Part shown: in pieces, positions 55,043 to 62,031 of the stretch
Position numbering within the stretch: the first letter of the stretch is position 1
How the letters are laid out: every line of letters begins with the position of its first letter
NCBI RefSeq assembly: GCF_025403485.1
Contig: NZ_CP099966.1
Span: forward strand, 4,152,501 to 4,216,500
Direction of reading: 5' to 3'
Length of the DNA stretch: 64,000 nucleotides
Source: Chryseobacterium paludis
GTDB taxonomy: Bacteria > Bacteroidota > Bacteroidia > Flavobacteriales > Weeksellaceae
Notes under the pieces: model-generated
What the model was told of the DNA's origin: nothing
Database searches by the model: none
Seen by the model: the letters and a program-made list of their open reading frames with translations, nothing else
Made by a program: the position numbers and the translations under genes

Positions 55043-58000
55043 TTAGAAGCTTGCTTTCACCTGCATACTTCCGATATGTATGGTTCGGTCACCTGAATTC
55101 CGACCTTCATAGTTTAGGTTTAACTGTAAGAACGAGTTGATCGCTTGCTGAATAAAGACACTCCACACCTGGTTTTTTCCAGGTTTTAACCCGTCAAGCA
55201 TTTGATTTCCTACTATACTGAAGTTATTTCCGGTGAAATTATTATTGATAAATGAGAAGTTTCCTCTAATGGATGTTTTTTTACGATCCCATTGTATAGT
55301 TCCGGTAACATCAAAAGCTTTTAACGATTCTTCACCATCTACTCTCTGTTTTTGGCGGAAAGCAGAAGAAAGCTCAGCTTGTATGGCGTCTGTAAATTTG
55401 TAAGTGGCTTTGGGTTTGGTTTCGAAATTATTTAATCTGTAATCTCTCGTTGTAAATAACTGTGATGAATTTTTAATATCGTGAACAGAATTCTCCCAAT
55501 CTACTCTGAATTCTTTGTTGAACCAATACCCTAAATTTAAGAAATGGGAAGTCTGCTCCCGCTCTTCATTGCTGAAATTGGCATTGATGAGGTTGTCATT
55601 TGATATATATCTGTAATTTCCATTCCAACCTGATTTTTCAGTAGGATTAAACTGTACTGAGGCTAAGATATTTTGATTTTTTAAGATCTGATCGCTATTT
55701 TTTTCGAATGGATTTATAACAAGGACCTTGTCTTTTTTATAGAAAGAGTTTTGAGAATTTAGTGAGATATTGAAATTCCAACGTTTTAAAAATGCGTTTT
55801 CGGAATTAAAAACGATGGCCGGATTGACAAATAAAGCCAACTGAATCTTATTCTTATTGGAAGGAATATATCGTACAGAGTTGGTATATACCCTGATATA
55901 TTTGGCTAAGTCGGAATATTCTGCAATTTCGAACTCATCAAGCTGTTGAATACCATCGCCATTATAATCGGTCCATTTGTAGATTCCCTGGCCGTCTGTC
56001 ACTTTAATATATTGGAATTCCCTTTGAGCCTCCTGTCCATTTCCAAGCTCATAGAAAGCCTGTAAGCGCATACCATTTCTGAAGAGCTGTTGGTTGTAAA
56101 GAATGTTTCCAACTACAAAATCATTATTTCTGCTTACCTCCATATCCTGCTGATTCTGATAGAAGAATTTTCTATAATGGATTAAAACATTTAAAGTAGT
56201 CTTTTCTGTTTTTATAAGCTGACTTTCTGCCATGATCCCCAAAATATTGTTCATATTTTGAAGCCTGTTATCACGAACCGAGTCATTATCTCTCATGTAT
56301 ACTTTAGCCAACAACTTCGTTCTTGTACTGTCACCGATCTTCTTTTGAACAAATAGTTCTTTCCAGCTGAAACTCGTAACATCCATTAATTGGGTGTCAT
56401 TGTATTTCTTTTCATTATGCTCCATGCTTCCTCCAAAAGCCCAACTTCCTTTTTTACCTGTATATTCTGTAGAAGCACTCCCTCTGATAAACTTTGTATC
56501 CTGTTGGATGGCATTCGTATTCAGATACGATAAAGTTCCTTTGGTGAAAAATTTCCCTTTGATCCAGCCGAAATCTAAATCATTTTTAAAGCCTTTATAA
56601 GTATCCTGCTCATCTAAATAATTAAGACGATAGTTTAATGTTGATTTATTATTCCATTTGTTCAGGAAACTAAAAATAAATCTATTCTGAGTTCGCTGGC
56701 TGAATTCTTGAGTTAGGTTGAAATCTCTGGAAAATTCTACATCATTAATTCTGTCAAGAATATGAAATTGTTTATCAATATGCTGATATTCGAAACTCGG
56801 TGTTCCTTTCCAGTTGTCTTTTGTGAACGTTTTATTACCATAAATACGACCTGCATATCCTATATTCTGATCAGAGTCTTTAGAGGAAAACAAGTTAAGG
56901 TCGTAGTTGCTTAAGGCAATATCTGCGCCAATTTTACCGTCTTTCAATAAGAATTCAGAATTTGCTGAAAACACCTGCGATTTTTGTGGTGAAGGAAGTT
57001 TTCTTACAGCTCTGTAATCTCCGGAATTAGGACCCACATATTCAAAAACCCGACCATTATTAGTCGTTTGGGATAATTTATAATCCCCAAGATTAGGTCC
57101 GAAATAAGTGAAAGAGACCTGATAAAGTGTTTCAGTGGGGGCCGTGGAAAATTCATAATGACTACTTCCTCCGGAATTTTGAACTAAACGATATAGGATT
57201 TTATTAACATCATATTCGGTAATTACTCCAGACGGGGCGTACATCAAATTAGGATCATTCCCGGCATTGGCCAAAATCTGTTCATCCTCTTTAGATAAAT
57301 TTAATGCCAGTGGAGCATTTTTATTATCATTTTCCATGAACCAGCTTAAACCTACTTTCATCTTTTCTCTTCTATGTTCAACCTTACCGGTGAATAGATA
57401 TCTGGAGTAGTTTCTGTTGGTATAGTTATAAGAAATGGTGATGAAATTCTGTTGGAAAATAGGTCTGAAACTGGTAAAAGTAACTTCTCCTGTATTATAA
57501 TTAATAGTATAATCCTGGTTCTCTCCACGTTTCATTAAAATACCATCAATAAATACCTGTTCAGATCCGGAGATCAGAGTAATAAATTGCTCTCCATTTT
57601 TACCTGTTAAACGATAAGGCCCCTGGTTACCTTCAACTCCCTGAAAACGGACTCTGTGAAACTCACTTCGTGCAACTCCCATAGAAACATCAACAAACGT
57701 TTTGTTATCTTGTCCAAATTCGGTTTGGAACTGAAGTCCCATGCTTCGCCTTTGATATTTTGAAAAATAGTTTTTAGCTTCAACCAAATCCAAATGACCA
57801 GCTCTAAGAATTGATTTATCCTTTATATTAAGCTGCATATAGATTTTATCAAATTCCTCCAGGGTCTGCGTATATCCATCTGCCTGAATGGGAAGATTGT
57901 GATCTGAGATACTGGCTAATATGGTTACATCTTTAGAAAGCCTTCCTGAGATCTGAAGATCCATTGAACTCTGTACCGACTGCCCCTGATTATTACCAAA

Positions 58001-58291
58001 AGTAATCCCACGAATAATAGAACCTTTTGAATTTAATTCCCCTAGAAATCTCTTTTTATCATTTTTAGCAAGAACCGCTTCATCAACAATGATCCTGTTT
58101 CTTGTTCGTACAAAGTCCAATGTGTCTTTGGCAAAAATATCCTGTTCAAGCTTTGCAGCTAAAATACTATCCTTTTTTATGGTGTCTTCTGGAAGATTGG
58201 GATTTTTCCATGAGAAAATTTGAGCATTTGTTGTCAATGTGCCCATAATTAGAAACAAGAATACTAGAATAAAATTCCGCAAATTTTCCAA
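55043..58291 (-). CDS. Large outer-membrane protein of unknown function
   Basis: This 1082-residue protein has an N-terminal signal peptide (about 1-24, ending TTNAQ) and a long sequence of short alternating strands with turns, typical of an outer-membrane beta-barrel. It has no plug or TonB box. A region near residues 225-330 (IDGILMKRGENQDYTINYNTGEV and TISYNYTNR) resembles a family widespread in Bacteroidetes whose function I do not know. The start is a TTG at 58291; the next in-frame ATG falls inside the signal peptide, so TTG is favoured. The gene is divergent from two T9SS cargo genes. Confidence 0.78.
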   Translation of the reverse strand: MENLRNFILVFLFLIMGTLTTNAQIFSWKNPNLPEDTIKKDSILAAKLEQDIFAKDTLDFVRTRNRIIVDEAVLAKNDKKRFLGELNSKGSIIRGITFGNNQGQSVQSSMDLQISGRLSKDVTILASISDHNLPIQADGYTQTLEEFDKIYMQLNIKDKSILRAGHLDLVEAKNYFSKYQRRSMGLQFQTEFGQDNKTFVDVSMGVARSEFHRVRFQGVEGNQGPYRLTGKNGEQFITLISGSEQVFIDGILMKRGENQDYTINYNTGEVTFTSFRPIFQQNFITISYNYTNRNYSRYLFTGKVEHRREKMKVGLSWFMENDNKNAPLALNLSKEDEQILANAGNDPNLMYAPSGVITEYDVNKILYRLVQNSGGSSHYEFSTAPTETLYQVSFTYFGPNLGDYKLSQTTNNGRVFEYVGPNSGDYRAVRKLPSPQKSQVFSANSEFLLKDGKIGADIALSNYDLNLFSSKDSDQNIGYAGRIYGNKTFTKDNWKGTPSFEYQHIDKQFHILDRINDVEFSRDFNLTQEFSQRTQNRFIFSFLNKWNNKSTLNYRLNYLDEQDTYKGFKNDLDFGWIKGKFFTKGTLSYLNTNAIQQDTKFIRGSASTEYTGKKGSWAFGGSMEHNEKKYNDTQLMDVTSFSWKELFVQKKIGDSTRTKLLAKVYMRDNDSVRDNRLQNMNNILGIMAESQLIKTEKTTLNVLIHYRKFFYQNQQDMEVSRNNDFVVGNILYNQQLFRNGMRLQAFYELGNGQEAQREFQYIKVTDGQGIYKWTDYNGDGIQQLDEFEIAEYSDLAKYIRVYTNSVRYIPSNKNKIQLALFVNPAIVFNSENAFLKRWNFNISLNSQNSFYKKDKVLVINPFEKNSDQILKNQNILASVQFNPTEKSGWNGNYRYISNDNLINANFSNEEREQTSHFLNLGYWFNKEFRVDWENSVHDIKNSSQLFTTRDYRLNNFETKPKATYKFTDAIQAELSSAFRQKQRVDGEESLKAFDVTGTIQWDRKKTSIRGNFSFINNNFTGNNFSIVGNQMLDGLKPGKNQVWSVFIQQAINSFLQLNLNYEGRNSGDRTIHIGSMQVKASF

Positions 58292-58366
58292 AATAATTGG
58301 TAAAAATACTTAAAAAATGTTAAAGGTGGACGGTTTAGCTTTATTAACAGAAAATTGCTCTAATTA

Positions 58367-58398
58367 TTGTTTTTCATCAAAAAATACCCTTAAGTTTG
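58367..58398 (+). promoter_or_regulatory. Promoter of the first T9SS cargo gene
   Basis: TTG at 58367-58369, a 21-base spacer and TAAGTTTG at 58391-58398 match the consensus. They lie inside the longest open frame, supporting the later start at 58425. Confidence 0.55.
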
Positions 58399-58424
58399 AT
58401 ATGAAAATTATTAAGAACACAAAA

Positions 58425-59267
58425 ATGAAAAAGATCTATTCTCTATTTGTTGCTTTGGCAACTATTACAAGTGTGTATTCACAAACCGTAATTACCCAAT
58501 GGAATTTTGATGGAAGTACAAATGCTGCGACAACAGGTTCTGGAGCTGCCACCATAGTAGTGGCAAGTGGCATACCATCGTTTCCTTCTGGGAATCCCGG
58601 TTCGGGTAAGTCATGGAGTGTTTCAGGCTTTCCGGCTCAGGGTTCCGGGTCTGGTACAGCAGGATTTAAATTTGCTGCCAGTACAGTAGGATACACTGGA
58701 ATTTCTGTGTCACTTAGCATAGTGGGCTCTAATACGAGTTCTAAGTATTTCCAAATGCAATACACCATCAATGGTACAGATTGGGATAACGTAGGTATTG
58801 CAACGGAGGTTGGTTCAACTTCAGGTTCTAACTGGACGAGTATGAGCAATGCTATTCCTCCTACTGCCAACAATAATATCGATTTTGCGGTTAGAATTGT
58901 ATCTGTATTCAATCCTTCTAATAACAATGTATACACACCGATTAGATCATCTTCGAATTATGCAACAGCAGGAGCAATAAGAGTGGATAATGTAACAATA
59001 TCAGGAACAGGAAATACTTTAGCCGTTTCTAATATTAACAATTTGAAATATAATTTTATTAAAAACACATTCATTAAGGATGGTGGAATTACTTTCGGAA
59101 CTCCAGTTAAAGATGTGAAAGTATATAATATATATGGTCAGATTGTGAAAACAGCTTCCATAAAAGAAAATGCAACTTTAAATGTTTCAGAATTACAAAA
59201 AGGAAACTATTTCGTTACAGGTATTGTGAATGGGCAACCGATCTCTCAAAAAGTCCTAATAGACTAA
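58425..59267 (+). CDS. Secreted protein with T9SS type A sorting domain
   Basis: The 280-residue product from the ATG at 58425 has a signal peptide (about 1-19, ending SVYSQ) and an N-terminal beta-sandwich-like domain (about 25-185, WNFDGS to NVTISG), of a type often found beside secreted nucleases. The C-terminal ~75 residues are a T9SS type A sorting domain with VKVYNIYGQIVKT and the closing ISQKVLID. Such proteins cross the outer membrane through T9SS and are anchored or released. An earlier start at 58317 is open but contains a promoter, so I reject it. Function unknown. Confidence 0.82.
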   Translation: MKKIYSLFVALATITSVYSQTVITQWNFDGSTNAATTGSGAATIVVASGIPSFPSGNPGSGKSWSVSGFPAQGSGSGTAGFKFAASTVGYTGISVSLSIVGSNTSSKYFQMQYTINGTDWDNVGIATEVGSTSGSNWTSMSNAIPPTANNNIDFAVRIVSVFNPSNNNVYTPIRSSSNYATAGAIRVDNVTISGTGNTLAVSNINNLKYNFIKNTFIKDGGITFGTPVKDVKVYNIYGQIVKTASIKENATLNVSELQKGNYFVTGIVNGQPISQKVLID

Positions 59268-59290
59268 TTTTTACTTTTCATAGATATTTA

Positions 59291-59320
59291 AAACAGTCAC
59301 TTTTATAGTGGCTGTTTTTT
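59291..59320 (+). terminator. Intrinsic terminator between the two T9SS cargo genes
   Basis: CAGTCAC at 59294-59300 pairs with GTGGCTG (one G-U pair) at 59308-59314, followed by T residues. Confidence 0.65.
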
Positions 59321-59471
59321 CATGAATTATATAGCAAGATTTATGATGTTATAATCGATTGAATGTGAATTTTTTAGTGCAGGATTATTAATGGAAACTT
59401 AATCTATTTACCGTTTTATCGTTTTAAAATACAAGTAATTTTGCCATACTAATTGTTAAAAAACAATAATC

Positions 59472-60242
59472 ATGAAAAAAGTCTTTACAATTTTAAGCGT
59501 TACTGCATCATTGGTTTTTGCTACAGCGCAAAATTTAGTGCAAAATCCAGGTTTTGAAACTGGAACCTTAGCACCATGGGCTGCTGGTTGGAGTACTTCG
59601 TATACTGCACCTAATGTTATAGCAGATGCTCATACTGGTGCTTTTGGAGCAAATTACGCAGCAACTGTAACAACTGGATTTTATCAAAATGTGAACGTTA
59701 CTGCTGGGCAGCAGTACACCTTAAGCTTTTGGTTTAAGATAAGTGGGACTGGTAATGGAGGAAGGGTCTGGAGTAACTTTTTAGATGCTGCAGATAATCC
59801 GATTAATCTTTTTACAAACGCTTCGGATGATCCATTAAGAACTTATAATCTATATTTGCCTAAAAGCGCAGCATGGCAGCAAAAAACAATTACATTTACT
59901 GTTCCTGCTAATGCTACAAGATTACAGTTACACCTTCGTGCATATAGTAACTCGAGCGTAAGTTTTGATGATTTTTCGCTAACAACAGGAACATTAGCTA
60001 TCGGAGAAGTTACAGCATCTAAGTACAGACTTGTTAAAAATACTTTGGTTAAAGATGATGGAATTACTTTCGGAGCTCAGGTTAAAAATGTAAAAGTATA
60101 TAACATGTTCGGACAGGTTGTAAAAACTGCTTCTGTAAGAGAAAATGAAACTTTAAATGTTGCTGAATTACAGAAAGGAAATTATATCGTTACAGGTATA
60201 ATTAACAATGAACTGGTTTCTCAGAAAATTTTAATAGATTAA
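59472..60242 (+). CDS. Secreted carbohydrate-binding-like protein with T9SS sorting domain
   Basis: The 256-residue protein has a signal peptide (about 1-18, ending ATAQ), a CBM4/9 or CenC-like beta-sandwich (about 20-165, with QNPGFETG, a YTLSFWFKISG strand and the SFDDFSL end), and a C-terminal T9SS type A domain (about 180-256) with VKVYNMFGQVVKT and VSQKILID. It probably binds a polysaccharide at or outside the cell surface. The sorting domain closely matches that of the previous gene, consistent with duplication or shared selection. Confidence 0.85.
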   Translation: MKKVFTILSVTASLVFATAQNLVQNPGFETGTLAPWAAGWSTSYTAPNVIADAHTGAFGANYAATVTTGFYQNVNVTAGQQYTLSFWFKISGTGNGGRVWSNFLDAADNPINLFTNASDDPLRTYNLYLPKSAAWQQKTITFTVPANATRLQLHLRAYSNSSVSFDDFSLTTGTLAIGEVTASKYRLVKNTLVKDDGITFGAQVKNVKVYNMFGQVVKTASVRENETLNVAELQKGNYIVTGIINNELVSQKILID

Positions 60243-60434
60243 TTTTACTTTTTTAGATTAAAAAACAGAAAGGAAAAATTCCGTAGGCGTTTTGAAGACT
60301 CAAGATGGAAAGAAGGGTTAAGACTACTAAAACAAAGTTACAGCAGTTTTTTTGCGGATTATCAATACGATTTTGAAAAACAAAATACTGAAGGCAAATT
60401 TGAACGTATAGAACTTAATTTTTCGGCTTTATAA
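60243..60434 (+). pseudogene. Start-less open fragment downstream of the T9SS gene
   Basis: The frame stays open for 63 codons after the T9SS gene's TAA and ends at TAA 60432-60434. From about 60279 it reads like real protein, with FRRRFEDSRWKEGLRLL and a charged tail ending ERIELNFSAL. It has no ATG, GTG or TTG in the first part, so it looks like the 3' end of a gene whose beginning has been lost. I do not recognise the family. Confidence 0.4.
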
Positions 60435-60534
60435 TACGACCTTGCAGCTGTCGTTTTAATCGGAGTTAAGATTCCGACTTCTTAAAAATAAAATACCAGG
60501 ATCAAAATACAATTCCAATGGTGGACTCAAATTA

Positions 60535-60569
60535 AAATCTCTCATGAATTTATCGTGAGGGATTTTTTA
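60535..60569 (+). terminator. Intrinsic terminator
   Basis: AATCTCTCA at 60536-60544 pairs with TGAGGGATT at 60556-60564 (one G-U pair), followed by a T run. It probably ended the remnant's parent gene. Confidence 0.65.
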
Positions 60570-60646
60570 TATTACTTAGTTACTAATGATTAGTATAAAT
60601 AAATGAGAGAAAATATTCTTTTTCTTCTTTTGGAGGGATAGAATAA

Positions 60647-60893
60647 TTAATAGTTAGTTTTAATTACTGGATTCTTATCAAAATTAGCAACAAAACTAGA
60701 AGTATTGCCTCCAGTCCAACTTATACCTTGCCTGATTATATAATTGAATTTTAAATAAGATTTACTAGCCATAGTTTCAGGCTTTGAGAATAAATCTAAA
60801 TCAAGAAATAATTTACTTAGTTGATCATTCATCTTGTTTTGAGCACACACACATACTCAACGCAGTAAATAAAGTTGTTAATATAATTTTCAT
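60647..60893 (-). pseudogene. Frameshifted small lipoprotein gene
   Basis: An ATG at 60893 opens a lipoprotein-like signal peptide (MKIILTTLFTALSMCVCSK) that stops after 22 codons. A second frame from about 60850 carries on for 65 codons (LSKLFLDLDLFSKP to PVIKTNY). A one-base change in the run around TCAAAACAAG would join them into one lipoprotein of about 85 residues. The halves together look like one broken gene. It begins four bases after a 55-residue gene's stop and may be an old immunity gene of the Rhs locus. Confidence 0.55.
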
Positions 60894-60897
60894 TTTT

Positions 60898-61065
60898 TTA
60901 GTTATGCTTTACCCATTTTTTAACCTCAGGATCTATACTACCTTCTAAAAACAACTGAGAAAATGCTAAGGCAATTATTTTGTCATTTATGGAGGCTAGA
61001 TCAATATATTGATTGACCATTGTACTTACTATTCTTTTTAGCTTTTCAGGTTCCTTACCATCCAT
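60898..61065 (-). CDS. Small protein of unknown function (55 residues)
   Basis: An intact short frame with ATG at 61065 and TAA at 60898-60900 encodes a helical, charged 55-residue protein (MDGKEPEKLKRIV, then a stretch ending in WVKHN). It starts one base before the stop region of the decayed gene at 61066-61354 and ends four bases before the frameshifted lipoprotein. The pattern PEKLKRIVSTMVNQYIDL suggests a soluble helical protein. It may be a surviving fragment of a larger immunity gene. Confidence 0.45.
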   Translation of the reverse strand: MDGKEPEKLKRIVSTMVNQYIDLASINDKIIALAFSQLFLEGSIDPEVKKWVKHN

Positions 61066-61354
61066 TTAAATATCAAAACCAGTATAACCAGAGCTTACAA
61101 GTTCATCATTTACAAATTCCCTCACATTTTCATTTGGATGCTCTCGTTTCCAGTCACAATACAAATAATAAATATTACTAGCTGTATCATTTCCAAAAGG
61201 TTACCCAACTTGAAGTACAATATTCATGAACTCTAACACGTTGATGAGTGGCAGTAATCTCTTCTACGTCAAAAAGTTCAACATTGTTTAAGATAGAATG
61301 AAAAATCTCATGTCAACGATTAAGTCCAGTTGTTCCAAACTTGTAAATGTCCAT
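61066..61354 (-). pseudogene. Decayed gene in the Rhs downstream region
   Basis: From an ATG at 61354 the frame reads MDIYKFGTTGLNR, hits an in-frame TGA, continues HEIFHSILNNVELFDVEE, then needs a frameshift near 61200 to continue GNDTASNIYYLYCDWKREHP to a stop at 61066-61068. Both parts look like genuine protein. With one stop and one shift it is not functional as sequenced. The HEIFH string is an HExxH-like match and could be a relic of a metallopeptidase toxin tip, but this is uncertain. Confidence 0.5.
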
Positions 61355-61395
61355 TTTGGTAGATATATTCTTTGATATACAAGATTGTCATTAAA

Positions 61396-61423
61396 ACAAA
61401 GGCAGGAATTCCTGCCTTTGTGT
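61396..61423 (-). terminator. Perfect palindrome, probable terminator of the Rhs/immunity operon
   Basis: ACAAAGGCAGGAA at 61396-61408 pairs with TTCCTGCCTTTGT at 61409-61421 with no unpaired centre. On the minus strand it is followed by TTTTAATG, so it can terminate the operon running from the right. Confidence 0.65.
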
Positions 61424-61503
61424 CATGTTATTTTATAATTTGAAATACGAAAATCTGAATAGAACCATAAATACACTCGTGTGTAAATTTAATTCCAGTA
61501 CTT

Positions 61504-62031
61504 TTATCTTATAAAAGGAATTTTAGCAACAATACTATCTTCTAACATAATATATCCCTTCTTTTCCAATGTCTTTATGTATGAACTACAAGTTGATGGC
61601 ATACTATTTTTAATACTATGATTTGATTTAATATTCAAAAAATATTTTCCTGATTTAGATAAATCATAGATGCCCCCATCAAGATCATTTAAACTTAAAT
61701 GTGTATTAATTTTTTGATAGGGATGTATTACAATGAGATCATTTTTACAGTCATCATCAGAATAACGCGTGTAATATCCTCTCGAAATATCAATTTGATT
61801 AAGCTTTTCGGAATTAAACAACCAATAAGAATCTCCTGAAAAACCATAGGGATCAATGATATATGTCTTATTGCTTTTATTTATAATATTGTAATTTGGT
61901 CTATTGTTCTCTCCAAATTTCCAAGGGCTATCTATTAATATATCTATTTCTTTGCTTTTATTTATTTTCATCTGCGGTGAACAAAAAATACAACCAAAAG
62001 ATGCTATGATTAATACGAAATATTTTTTCAT
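61504..62031 (-). CDS. Putative immunity protein of the Rhs toxin
   Basis: I do not recognise the family of this 175-residue protein. It has a signal peptide (about 1-18, through CIFCSPQ), with a cysteine that may or may not be a lipidation site because the lipobox is not canonical. The mature part has several Asp/Asn/Tyr-rich stretches (YDLSKSGKYFLNIK) and two or three cysteines. Its ATG overlaps the Rhs gene's stop by four bases (62028-62031). That position, immediately 3' of a polymorphic toxin tip, is where immunity genes sit, so the role is inferred from location. Export to the periplasm would suit a toxin acting there. Confidence 0.6.
   Translation of the reverse strand: MKKYFVLIIASFGCIFCSPQMKINKSKEIDILIDSPWKFGENNRPNYNIINKSNKTYIIDPYGFSGDSYWLFNSEKLNQIDISRGYYTRYSDDDCKNDLIVIHPYQKINTHLSLNDLDGGIYDLSKSGKYFLNIKSNHSIKNSMPSTCSSYIKTLEKKGYIMLEDSIVAKIPFIR

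Larger units (their letters stand above)
60243..60646. other. Gene-poor stretch with a reading-frame remnant
   Basis: These 404 bases hold a start-less coding-like fragment (60243-60434), a small hairpin near 60455-60480, and an intrinsic terminator at 60535-60569. The rest is AT-rich with no feature I can name. Confidence 0.5.

Noticed and set aside
58317..58424. Upstream start for the first T9SS cargo protein
   Set aside because: It would add 36 residues ahead of a complete signal peptide and covers a promoter match.
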